From an uncultured Oscillospiraceae bacterium (GTDB lineage Bacteria; Bacillota; Clostridia; Oscillospirales; Oscillospiraceae): DNA of 62,757 nucleotides. A program made the position numbers and the translations under genes. The DNA is taken from assembly GCA_910585815.1 (NCBI GenBank), contig CAJUFJ010000014.1, positions 1 to 62,757 of the forward strand. Reading direction: 5' to 3'. This document shows, in pieces, positions 42,746 through 50,243 of this stretch; position 1 is the first letter of the stretch, and every line of letters begins with the position of its first letter. The notes under the pieces are model-generated. The model saw nothing but the letters and a program-made list of their open reading frames with translations. It ran no database searches and was not told the DNA's origin.

Positions 42746-43512
42746 GGACAGTTTTTGAGACGATTGCGGCGGCTTTCTCCATGTTTTCCGCCCTGCCCGT
42801 CCCCTGCGTGGAATGGACCGGAAAAAATACCCGCTGGCTGTTGGCGGCTTTTCCTCTGGTGGGAACGGTGATCGGCGGGCTTTGCTGGGGCTGGGTCGTT
42901 CTGTGCGGATGGCTGTCCCTGCCCGATATAATGCGCGGAGCAGGGCTGACCCTGATCCCCGTGCTGGTCACCGGCGGTATCCATCTGGACGGCTATGCCG
43001 ACATCTGGGACGCCCTGTCCAGCCACGCGCCCCCGGAGAAAAAACAGGAGATTTTACAGGACCCCCGCCTGGGAGCCTTCGCCGCCATCCGCCTGTGCTG
43101 CTATTTCACAGCGGATTTCGCCCTGTGGACCGCCCTGCCCCGGTATGATGGGCCGCTGTTTCTGCTCCTGTTCTGCCTGTCCCGGACGCTGTCCGGGCTG
43201 TCTGTCGCCGCCTTTCCCCTGGCGAAGGACACCGGATTGGCGCACAATTTCGCAAAGGCGGCGGACAAAAAGAAGCTGAGAATATTTTTGTCTTTGCTGA
43301 CGGTTTTGCTGGCGGCGGGCATGTGCCTGCGGGGGCCGGACGGCGCTGCGGCCGTTTTATCAGCGTTGTGTGTGTTCGTGTACTACAGCAGAATGGCAAA
43401 AAGGCAGTTCGGCGGGCTGTCCGGGGATCTGGCCGGGTGGTTTTTGCAGACCGCCGAGCTGTGGATGCTGGGGGTGGTGTGTTTGACACAGTATGGGGAG
43501 GCTCTGCTATGA
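42742..43512 (+). CDS. cobS: Adenosylcobinamide-GDP ribazoletransferase (cobalamin synthase)
   Basis: 256-aa integral membrane enzyme joining AdoCbi-GDP with alpha-ribazole (phosphate). The conserved acidic motif GGIHLDGYADIWDALSS binds the metal. Several TM helices surround it (LLAAFPLVGTVIGGLCWGW at the N-terminus). ATGA overlaps at both ends couple it to cobU and to the small CobU relative. Confidence 0.92.
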   Translation: MRTVFETIAAAFSMFSALPVPCVEWTGKNTRWLLAAFPLVGTVIGGLCWGWVVLCGWLSLPDIMRGAGLTLIPVLVTGGIHLDGYADIWDALSSHAPPEKKQEILQDPRLGAFAAIRLCCYFTADFALWTALPRYDGPLFLLLFCLSRTLSGLSVAAFPLAKDTGLAHNFAKAADKKKLRIFLSLLTVLLAAGMCLRGPDGAAAVLSALCVFVYYSRMAKRQFGGLSGDLAGWFLQTAELWMLGVVCLTQYGEALL

Positions 43513-43847
43513 TTTTTGTCACCGGCCCGCTGTTCGCGGGGAAACGGGAATATATCCGCCGGGCCCTGGGGCTGTCCTGGGAGGAATTTGCCCGTAAGGC
43601 CGTCTGGGATGTGCAGGAGCTGGCGGCAGAGGCGGCCGATTTGTCCGCCTTGGCGGCGGAGTTGTCTCAAAAGGAGATTGTCATCGCCACCGAGACCGGC
43701 GGTGGTGTGGTGCCCATCGACCCAAGAGAACGGGCGGCCCGGGAGGCGGCGGGGCGGCTGGCCTGTCTGTTGGCTCAGCGGGCGGACACGGTGGTCCGGG
43801 TGTACTGCGGCCTGCCCCAGGTGCTGAAGGGGGAGCCGCCATGCTGA
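43509..43847 (+). CDS. Short CobU-like protein with altered P-loop
   Basis: 112 aa. The N-terminus (FVTGPLFAGKREYIRRAL) resembles a CobU P-loop, but the residue after Lys is Arg instead of Ser/Thr. The C-terminus (IDPRERAAREAAGRLACLL, then ADTVVRVYCGLPQVLKG) matches CobU closely. About 60 central residues, including the guanylylated His region, are absent. It is a reduced paralogue of cobU in the same operon, probably not a full kinase/guanylyltransferase. It could be an accessory or regulatory subunit, or a decaying copy. Start ATG overlaps the cobS stop; it overlaps cobC by 7 nt. Confidence 0.7.
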   Translation: MIFVTGPLFAGKREYIRRALGLSWEEFARKAVWDVQELAAEAADLSALAAELSQKEIVIATETGGGVVPIDPRERAAREAAGRLACLLAQRADTVVRVYCGLPQVLKGEPPC

Positions 43848-44386
43848 TCTACCTGATCCGCCACGGGGCGACCCGGTATAATGAGGAGCACCGCTACCAG
43901 GGGGTCACTAACATACCCCTCTCCCCGGCGGGACGGGCTGCGTTGAAACGGGCGGACTTCTGTCCTGAGACGGTCTATGTATCGCCCCTGCTCCGGGCCA
44001 GGGAGACTGCCGCCATCCTGTTTCCGGAGGCCCGACAGACGGTGATTTCTGATTTCCGGGAGATGGATTTCGGCATCTTCGAGACCCGCACCGCCGATGA
44101 ACTGGAGGGTGACCCGGTCTACCGTGCCTGGGTGGAGGGCGGCTGTACGGACCGGTGTCCCGGCGGGGAGAGCATGGCGGAGTTTTCCGGCCGGGTGTGG
44201 GCCGCCTCTGCGAAGCTGCTGGAGGTTAAAACAGAGCGGCTGGTCATCGTGGCCCACGGCGGCGTCCAGATGGTAATTCTGGACCATTACGCTCAGCCCC
44301 ACCGGGACTATTTTCACTGGCATGCCCCCTGCGGCGGCGGGTATGTGCTAAAAGAGCAAACACTGATTGACGAGGTACGTTACTGA
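43841..44386 (+). CDS. cobC: Alpha-ribazole phosphatase (histidine phosphatase family)
   Basis: 181 aa, phosphoglycerate-mutase-like fold. Catalytic RHG motif at IRHGATRYNEEHRYQG, second Arg-rich site SPLLRARETA, Glu in FREMDFGIFE, and second His in VAHGGVQM. In this operon it most likely dephosphorylates alpha-ribazole phosphate or adenosylcobalamin phosphate. It is directly followed by cbiB, with a 1-nt gap. Confidence 0.88.
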   Translation: MLIYLIRHGATRYNEEHRYQGVTNIPLSPAGRAALKRADFCPETVYVSPLLRARETAAILFPEARQTVISDFREMDFGIFETRTADELEGDPVYRAWVEGGCTDRCPGGESMAEFSGRVWAASAKLLEVKTERLVIVAHGGVQMVILDHYAQPHRDYFHWHAPCGGGYVLKEQTLIDEVRY

Positions 44387-44387
44387 C

Positions 44388-45338
44388 ATGGAAATTCTTT
44401 GGGCCGCGCTGGGCGGCTTCTGCCTGGACTTGCTGCTGGGCGACCCGGCCTGGATGCCCCACCCGGTGGTGCTCATGGGCCGGTGCATCGAAAAAATGGA
44501 GCGGCTTCTGCGAAAAGCCTGTTCCAATGAGCTGCTGGCGGGGGTAATTTTGGCCGCGGCCCTCCCTCTGGGAACGCTTTTCCTGTCCGCTCTGGCCCTA
44601 TGGCTGTGCGGACAGCTCCACACAGCTTTGCGGTTCGCACTGGAGACCGTCTGGTGCTGGCAGTGCCTGGCGGTCAAAAGCCTGGGAGATGAAGCGGGCA
44701 AGGTCCATCGCGCCCTGACCGCCGGGACCCTGGAGGAAAGCCGCCGGGCTGTGGGCCGCGTCGTGGGCCGGGACACGGACAACCTGTCCGCCCAGGGGGT
44801 GGCCCGGGCCGCCGTGGAGACGGTGGCGGAGAACTTCTCCGACGGGGTGGCCGCTCCTATGCTGTATATGTTCCTGGGCGGCGCGCCCCTGGCTTTGTGC
44901 TATAAGGCAATCAACACCATGGACAGCATGGTGGGGTACAAAAACAGCCGCTATCTATATTTTGGGCGGGCGGCGGCCCGGCTGGACGATGCGGCTAATT
45001 TCATCCCGGCCCGGCTGTCCGCCCTGCTGCTGATTCTGGCGGCGGGTCTGGCCGGAGAGAGCGCCTCCGAGGCTTGGCACATCTGGCGGCGGGACCGGCG
45101 GAACCACTCCAGCCCCAACTCCGCTCAGACGGAGTCGGCTATGGCCGGGGCGCTGGGGGTTCAGCTGGGCGGGCCGGCCTTCTACTTCGGAGAGCTGCAC
45201 GATAAGCCTGCCATCGGCGACCCGGTGCGGGAGATTGAGCCGGGGGACATCTGCCGGGCTGTCCGGATGCTGTACGTGGGCAGCTTTCTGTGCCTGACGC
45301 TGCTGTCGCTGGTAAGGGGGATTTTTACATGGAACTGA
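44388..45338 (+). CDS. cbiB: Adenosylcobinamide-phosphate synthase (membrane)
   Basis: 316 aa. Attaches aminopropanol phosphate to adenosylcobyrate. N-terminal DLLLGDPAWMPHPVVLMG and central AAVETVAENFSDGVAAPMLY with NTMDSMVGYKN are the family signatures. About four to five TM helices. The ATG at 44388 is preferred over an in-frame ATG 7 codons earlier inside cobC. It overlaps cobD by 10 nt. Confidence 0.93.
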   Translation: MEILWAALGGFCLDLLLGDPAWMPHPVVLMGRCIEKMERLLRKACSNELLAGVILAAALPLGTLFLSALALWLCGQLHTALRFALETVWCWQCLAVKSLGDEAGKVHRALTAGTLEESRRAVGRVVGRDTDNLSAQGVARAAVETVAENFSDGVAAPMLYMFLGGAPLALCYKAINTMDSMVGYKNSRYLYFGRAAARLDDAANFIPARLSALLLILAAGLAGESASEAWHIWRRDRRNHSSPNSAQTESAMAGALGVQLGGPAFYFGELHDKPAIGDPVREIEPGDICRAVRMLYVGSFLCLTLLSLVRGIFTWN

Positions 45339-46381
45339 GCCACGGCGGAGACTGGGTGGAGTTTTGGAGAAAGTACGGAAAACTTCCGCTGGACTTTTCC
45401 GCCAGCACTGCTCCCCTGCCCATGCCGGGCGGGATGCGGGAGGCGGTAATCCACTCTCTGGATCAGGCGGACTGCTACCCGGACCCCCAATGCCGGGAGC
45501 TCCGGGAGAAGCTGTCGAGATGCCGCAGCGTCCCGGCGGAGTGGATTTTGTGCGGAAACGGGGCTTCCGACCTGATTTACCGTCTCGCCCTGGCGAAACG
45601 GCCCAGGGCCGCCCTGGTCACAGCCCCCACCTTCTCCGAATATGAGAACGCCCTCTCCCTGTGCGGCTGCTCCATGACACGATTCCCCCTGTACCCGGAG
45701 AACGGCTTCACCGTGACGGAGAAAATCATGACGGCAATCACACCGGAGCTGGATGTGCTGTACCTCTGCGAGCCCAACAACCCCACCGGGAGGACCACGG
45801 ACCGGCGTCTGCTGGAAGAAATCCTGGAACGGTGCGCCGCCTGCGGCACGCTGCTGGTTGTGGACGAGTGCTTCAATGATCTGCTGGATGCGCCGGAAGA
45901 GCACACCATGTTGGGATTTGTCTCAGAGTTTTCTGATTTGCTGATTCTAAGAGCCTTCACAAAAAGCTGTGGTATGGCCGGGCTGCGGCTGGGGTATGCG
46001 CTGTGCCGGGACACGGGATTGCTGGAGAAGATGGGGCAAAGCGGCCCGCCCTGGGCGGTGTCCGGACTGGCTCAGGCGGTGGGAGCGGCGGCGCTGGAGG
46101 AGGGCGGCTGTCTGTCCAGACTGCGGCAGCTTATTCAGCAGGAGCGTCCCCGGCTGGCAGCGGGTCTGACAGCGCTGGGGTGTCATGTCTGTCCGGGGGA
46201 GGCCAACTTTCTGCTGTTTTTCTGCTCAGACACGGGGTTGGACCAGGAACTGAAAGAAAAGGGAATTTTGATCCGAAACTGCTCTAATTTCCACGGTTTG
46301 GGCCCCGGCTGGTACCGGGTAGCGGTGCGGACGGGAGAAGAAAATCAGGCCCTTCTGCGGGCCATGAGGGAGGTGCTGTAA
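45329..46381 (+). CDS. cobD: L-threonine-O-3-phosphate decarboxylase
   Basis: 350 aa, PLP-dependent aminotransferase-like fold. Makes aminopropanol phosphate for CbiB. Starts MELSHGGDWVEFWRKYG, with motifs CEPNNPTGRTTD, the Asp in VVDECFND and the PLP Lys in RAFTKSCGMAGLRLGYA. No N-terminal kinase and no metal-binding C-terminal extension. The next gene starts immediately after its stop codon. Confidence 0.9.
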   Translation: MELSHGGDWVEFWRKYGKLPLDFSASTAPLPMPGGMREAVIHSLDQADCYPDPQCRELREKLSRCRSVPAEWILCGNGASDLIYRLALAKRPRAALVTAPTFSEYENALSLCGCSMTRFPLYPENGFTVTEKIMTAITPELDVLYLCEPNNPTGRTTDRRLLEEILERCAACGTLLVVDECFNDLLDAPEEHTMLGFVSEFSDLLILRAFTKSCGMAGLRLGYALCRDTGLLEKMGQSGPPWAVSGLAQAVGAAALEEGGCLSRLRQLIQQERPRLAAGLTALGCHVCPGEANFLLFFCSDTGLDQELKEKGILIRNCSNFHGLGPGWYRVAVRTGEENQALLRAMREVL

Positions 46382-47575
46382 ATGGCAAAGTGCATTATGG
46401 TCCAAGGCACCATGTCCAACGTGGGAAAGAGCCTGCTGGTCACCGCCCTGTGCCGGATATTCCGGCAGGACGGATACCGAGCCGCCCCCTTCAAGGGGCA
46501 GAATATGGCGCTGAACAGCTGTATTACCCTGGAGGGACTGGAGATGAGCCGGGCCCAGGCGGTCCAGGCGGAGGCGGCGGGGCTGGAGCCTGACCCGCGG
46601 ATGAATCCCGTCCTGCTCAAGCCCTCCAGCGACACGGGGAGTCAGCTCATTGTCAACGGACAGTCCCGGGGACACTATCAGGCGGCGGATTACTTTAAGC
46701 TCAAGCCCAGTCTCATCCCGGAGGTGCTGGCTGCCTACCACAGTCTGGCGGCGGAGCGGGATATCATAGTCATCGAGGGGGCTGGGAGCCCAGCAGAGAT
46801 CAATCTGGGAAAGGACTGCTTTGTCAACATGGGGCTGGCGGAGCTGGTGAACGCCCCGGTGCTGCTGACGGGAGACATCGACCGGGGCGGGGTGTTCGCC
46901 CAGCTCTACGGTACCGTCGCCCTGCTGGAGGAGCGGGAACGGGCCAGGATCGTAGGCACAATCATTAACAAGTTCCGGGGGGACATATCCCTCCTGCGCC
47001 CCGGTCTGGGGCAGCTGGAAAAGCTCACCGGCGTGCCGGTGCTGGGAGTGGTGCCCTACCTCCGGGTGGATATCGACGACGAAGACAGCCTGTCTCCCCG
47101 CCTGGAGCGGAAGTCTCACAACGCACCTATCGACATCGCGGTAATCCGCCTGCCCCACATTGCCAACTTTACCGACCTCGCCCCCCTGGAGCGCCACCCG
47201 GCCCTGGGCGTGCGGTATGTAGAGCGACTCACAGAGCTGGGCGGCCCGGATTTGGTGATCCTTCCACAGACCGCCGATGGGGACGGGGACATGGCGTGGC
47301 TGAGGGAGAGCGGTTTGGAAGAGGCGGTCCGGGAGGGGGTTCCAGTGCTGGAAATTCATGAGCCGGGGATGTTTGACAGCGAAGCGGAAACGAAAAAACT
47401 GGCTGATCGCCTGCTGGCACAGAAGGGCCTGCCGCCCGTGGACTTTTGTCCCATGGCCCGCCGGGATTATCAGGAGGAGCAGTTTGATCTGCTGGCCCGG
47501 GCGGTGCGGGACAGTCTGGATTTACCCGCCATCTATCTGGCGATGGAGCGGTATGAGAGGAGGGCTGACCGTTGA
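46382..47575 (+). CDS. cobQ: Cobyric acid synthase lacking its glutaminase nucleophile region
   Basis: 397 aa versus about 490-510 usual. The N-terminal ligase domain is intact (QGTMSNVGKSLLVTAL P-loop, PFKGQNMALNS, VIEGAGSPAEINL). In the glutaminase domain, LVILPQTADGDGD replaces the usual LPGTK(N/S)T. The sequence then passes from VREGVPVLE straight to IHEPGMFDSEAE and a normal C-terminal end (EEQFDLLARAVRDSLDL). About 90-100 residues including the GICGGYQM-type Cys are gone, without a frameshift. Amidation would need free ammonia or a separate glutaminase. It is still coupled to cobD and cbiC. Either a tolerated deletion or early decay. Confidence 0.85.
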   Translation: MAKCIMVQGTMSNVGKSLLVTALCRIFRQDGYRAAPFKGQNMALNSCITLEGLEMSRAQAVQAEAAGLEPDPRMNPVLLKPSSDTGSQLIVNGQSRGHYQAADYFKLKPSLIPEVLAAYHSLAAERDIIVIEGAGSPAEINLGKDCFVNMGLAELVNAPVLLTGDIDRGGVFAQLYGTVALLEERERARIVGTIINKFRGDISLLRPGLGQLEKLTGVPVLGVVPYLRVDIDDEDSLSPRLERKSHNAPIDIAVIRLPHIANFTDLAPLERHPALGVRYVERLTELGGPDLVILPQTADGDGDMAWLRESGLEEAVREGVPVLEIHEPGMFDSEAETKKLADRLLAQKGLPPVDFCPMARRDYQEEQFDLLARAVRDSLDLPAIYLAMERYERRADR

Positions 47576-48225
47576 AGCATATCCTTCCAGAGGATATTGA
47601 GCAGACCAGCATGTCTATCATTGCCCAAGAACTGGGGGAGCGGGGGATTGTCCTGCCGAAGGAACACGACGCCGTAGTCAAGCGGGTGATCCATACCACG
47701 GCGGATTTTGACTTTGCCCGGAACCTTTCCTTTACTCCGAACGCTGTGGATTTGGCAAAAGCAGCTCTTTTGAGGGGCGCGGCCATCGTGACCGACACCA
47801 ACATGGCGAGGGCGGGAATCAGCAAGCCCGCTCTGACCAAGCTGGGCGGACAGATCCGCTGCTTTATGGCGGATGAGGACGTGGCGCGAGCGGCAAGGGA
47901 AAAGGGCACCACCCGGGCCATGGCGGCCATGGAGAAGGCGGTGCGGCAGTACCCCAACGCTGTTTTTGCCATCGGCAACGCACCCACGGCCCTGCTGCGC
48001 ATTGCGGAGTTGATTGAGGAGGGGCTGCAGCCTGCTCTGGTAATTGGTGTGCCGGTGGGCTTTGTCAATGTCGTAGAAAGCAAAAAGGTAGCTTTGATGG
48101 TCTGTCAGGCAAATGGTATCCCCGCCATCCTGGCCATGGGGCGAAAAGGTGGCAGCGGCGTGGCGGCGGCGGTCTGTAACGCACTACTTTATCAGGCTGC
48201 GGAGGAAATAGGACTCGTTAATTAG
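47572..48225 (+). CDS. cbiC: Cobalt-precorrin-8 methylmutase
   Basis: 217 aa from TTG 47572 (TTGA overlap with cobQ; GAGGAGGG upstream). Moves the methyl group from C11 to C12 to give cobyrinate. The catalytic His is in KRVIHTTADFDFA. GAAIVTDTNMARAGI and GVPVGFVNVVESK are family signatures. Normal length. It is the last gene of the cobalamin run; no clear terminator follows directly. Confidence 0.94.
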   Translation: MKHILPEDIEQTSMSIIAQELGERGIVLPKEHDAVVKRVIHTTADFDFARNLSFTPNAVDLAKAALLRGAAIVTDTNMARAGISKPALTKLGGQIRCFMADEDVARAAREKGTTRAMAAMEKAVRQYPNAVFAIGNAPTALLRIAELIEEGLQPALVIGVPVGFVNVVESKKVALMVCQANGIPAILAMGRKGGSGVAAAVCNALLYQAAEEIGLVN

Positions 48226-48270
48226 GAAGAAACTGTAAGTTTATCTCTGTATTGAAAGTAAGATAGAAAC

Positions 48271-48308
48271 CCATACAAAACCCATACAGACAATAAAAAA
48301 GCCCATAC
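48271..48308. repeat. Three CCCATAC direct repeats left of the tRNA half-site
   Basis: CCCATAC occurs at 48271, 48282 and 48302, spaced 11 and 20 bp, close to one and two helical turns. Such phased repeats flanking a tRNA-derived core resemble integrase arm-binding sites. Confidence 0.4.
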
Positions 48309-48428
48309 GCAAACGTAAAACAGGGGACATGAAGCTACAACAAAAAATCGCCGAGAATCGTTGCGGCACAACGGTTCCCGGCGCTAAAACAAAACAGAAG
48401 ATAACAAGAAAAGATAATCTAGGAAGAA

Positions 48429-48473
48429 TTGGTAAGGATGAGGTCCCCAGTTCAAATCTGGGTAGTAGCTCCA
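48429..48473 (+). other. 3' half of a tRNA-Thr(GGT) gene: probable integration core (att site)
   Basis: The sequence is a tRNA-Thr from the anticodon loop onward: loop TTGGTAA (48429-48435), stem GGATG, variable AGGTC, T-arm CCCAG-TTCAAAT-CTGGG, acceptor strand TAGTAGC, U73 and encoded CCA. The 5' half (acceptor GCTACTA, D-arm) is absent upstream. A tyrosine integrase gene lies 190 bp to the right. This is the classical core carried by elements that insert into tRNA genes. It is not a functional tRNA. Confidence 0.85.
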
Positions 48474-48517
48474 AAATCCCGCTTAAATCGCTTGATTCTG
48501 GCGGGATTTCTTTTGTT
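48474..48517 (+). terminator. Terminator directly behind the tRNA-Thr half
   Basis: AAATCCCGC (48474-48482) pairs with GCGGGATTT (48501-48509), followed by CTTTTGTTTC. It looks like the native tRNA terminator carried with the 3' half. Confidence 0.7.
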
Positions 48518-48558
48518 TCTACAACTTTTGGGGCGGGTTTATTTTTGCGGTTTTTCGT

Positions 48559-48580
48559 TGACCCACACCGTGACCCACAC
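48559..48580. repeat. Two TGACCCACAC direct repeats right of the tRNA half-site
   Basis: TGACCCACAC at 48559-48568 and 48571-48580 (12-bp spacing). They lie between the core and the integrase gene and could be arm-type integrase sites on this side. Confidence 0.35.
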
Positions 48581-48610
48581 GCCGAAATGTTCGGAAAGGG
48601 GCAGAGAGTA

Positions 48611-48647
48611 CCAGACAGGAAGTTCCGCTTTTCTGCCTGGCTTTTTT
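48611..48647 (+). terminator. Hairpin terminator before the integrase stop
   Basis: CCAGACAG (48611-48618) pairs with CTGCCTGG (48633-48640), with one G-U pair, followed by CTTTTTTG on the plus strand. It would stop plus-strand transcription from entering the integrase gene antisense. Confidence 0.5.
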
Positions 48648-48662
48648 GCCGCTTTTTCTGCC

Positions 48663-49817
48663 TTACATGACCTGCGCCATAAAATTTCCCATCGTCTCTG
48701 CTGCTCGATTCTGCTGTTGCCTAGTGGCGTGGGTGTAGGTGCGTAGGGTGAAGCCTGCGTCGTAGTGCCCCAGCATACTGCTGACCGTTTTCACATCTAC
48801 GCCGTTCTGGAGCGCCAGGGTTGCGAAAGTGTGACGGAGGTCGTGAAATTTGATGTGCTCCAGACCGGCGTCTTTCAGTATCTTTTCGTGAAGCTTCACC
48901 ACCGAGTCAGGGTGGTACATTTCACCGGTCACCGGCGAAGGGAACATGTACTGGTTGTCTGGGTGCTTGCTGTGCTCCTGGATCAGCAGGTCGACCGCAT
49001 CCTGTGGGATGGATACCTGTCGTACCGAGGTCTCTGTCTTTGGTCTGGAGAGTATTACCTCCCCGCTGGGGTTGCGGACGTACTGTTTACTGACGGAGAT
49101 CGTCTTGTGTGCTGCGTCCAGGTCACTCCAGAGGAGCGCCACCAGTTCGCCTTTGCGCAGTCCGCTGACCAACTCCAGATAAAACATGGGGAGTACCTCT
49201 CTGGCGTTGGCGGCATCCAGGTAGGCTTTCAAGTGTTCTGGCAAGAGCGTCTTCATTTCTACCTTCTGCACCTTGGGGGCGATGCAATCGTCGGTAGGAT
49301 TGCGAGGGATGAGCCTCTCTTTGACAGCTCTCTCGAAAGCGCAGTGAAGTGTGAGGTGGATGCTCCGTACTGTGGTGCTGCTCAGGCCTGGGTTGCCCTT
49401 GCCACTCCGCTTCTGTATCCTGCCACGCTCCATCAGGTCCTTGTAGAGCTTTTGGAAATCATGGGAGGTAAGCCTCTTGAGCTTGATCTTGCCGATGCGG
49501 GGAATGGTGTAGGCCTCGATAATCAGCTGGTAGCGGTCAGTGGTGGTCGGCCTAACGTTGGGCTTGGCGTAGAGCTCATACCAGCTGCGGAGCCAGGTAG
49601 CCACTGTGTAGTCCTCACTGCGGCCCACATCCAGACCAGATGTCTCCTGCTGCGCCTGGGCGAGCTTCTCCTTGACCTCGGCTTGCGTCTTGCCGAGGAC
49701 GTTCTTGATGATCCGCTTGCCGGTTTCTGAATCGTAGCCGGCAGTGTACCGGCCCTCCCAGCGACCATCCTTGCGCTTGCGGATGTTGCCCTCACCGTTT
49801 GCTCGTTTCTTTGCCAC
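48663..49817 (-). CDS. int: Site-specific tyrosine integrase
   Basis: 384 aa. N-terminal AP2-like arm-binding domain (RKDGRWEGRYTAGYD, then KRIIKNVLGKTQAEVKEKL), SAM-like core-binding domain (about 65-165), and catalytic domain with Arg in SGLRKGELVAL, the HxxR in FHDLRHTFATLA, a further His in LGHYDAGFTL and the Tyr nucleophile in RTYTHATR. All catalytic residues are present. It is of the Tn916/ICE type and reads toward the tRNA-Thr core, which should be its recombination site. Confidence 0.93.
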   Translation of the reverse strand: MAKKRANGEGNIRKRKDGRWEGRYTAGYDSETGKRIIKNVLGKTQAEVKEKLAQAQQETSGLDVGRSEDYTVATWLRSWYELYAKPNVRPTTTDRYQLIIEAYTIPRIGKIKLKRLTSHDFQKLYKDLMERGRIQKRSGKGNPGLSSTTVRSIHLTLHCAFERAVKERLIPRNPTDDCIAPKVQKVEMKTLLPEHLKAYLDAANAREVLPMFYLELVSGLRKGELVALLWSDLDAAHKTISVSKQYVRNPSGEVILSRPKTETSVRQVSIPQDAVDLLIQEHSKHPDNQYMFPSPVTGEMYHPDSVVKLHEKILKDAGLEHIKFHDLRHTFATLALQNGVDVKTVSSMLGHYDAGFTLRTYTHATRQQQNRAAETMGNFMAQVM

Positions 49818-49820
49818 CGC

Positions 49821-50117
49821 TTATCCACCTCCGTTCCTTATGTCGCCGTCATTCTCATCCATGCACTCGGCCATGATCCTGACGCCCAGCCGGAAGCCCA
49901 GGATGAAATTTTCGACTGCTGTGATGCTGTTGATCTCATGCTGCGACCGAATGAGCTTTGTGAGAGCATCTTGTTCAGTTTCCTCAAGCCGCTCCAAGAG
50001 CTGCTTTTCGCAGCTGGCGACACGGGCTACTGCCTTCTCCATTTCTGAGCCGGGAGTCATCTGCTGTTCATTGGGTGTGATGTTGCCATAGTAGAGATCT
50101 TCCAGAGTTTTTCTCAT
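49821..50117 (-). CDS. Small protein, DUF6809 type
   Basis: 98 aa from ATG 50117 (MRKTLEDLYYGNITPNEQQ), with GGAGG 9 nt upstream. An ATG two codons earlier is only 3 nt from the Shine-Dalgarno. Mostly helical, with coiled-coil potential in EMEKAVARVASCEKQLLERL and a C-terminal LGFRLGVRIMAECMDE. Proteins beginning like this are common cargo of Firmicutes integrative elements. Its function is unknown. It lies 3 bp upstream of the integrase start, so the two are probably cotranscribed. Confidence 0.6.
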   Translation of the reverse strand: MRKTLEDLYYGNITPNEQQMTPGSEMEKAVARVASCEKQLLERLEETEQDALTKLIRSQHEINSITAVENFILGFRLGVRIMAECMDENDGDIRNGGG

Positions 50118-50243
50118 TTTCATCAACCTCCTTTGCAGCAACACACAATACCCCAATCGCAACTGAATAGCCATCCCTTTTGAGCAGAGTTATCAGAAAT
50201 TTAATAGGTTGCTCTTGTTTACTGCGCAGCAGTTTTTGAGTGC

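Noticed and set aside
48429..48473. Functional tRNA-Thr gene
   Set aside because: No 5' acceptor strand, D-arm or 5' anticodon stem upstream; only the 3' half is present.
48241..48474. Minus-strand ORF starting MELLPRFELGTSSLP
   Set aside because: This is the well-known false protein produced by reading a tRNA-Thr 3' half antisense.
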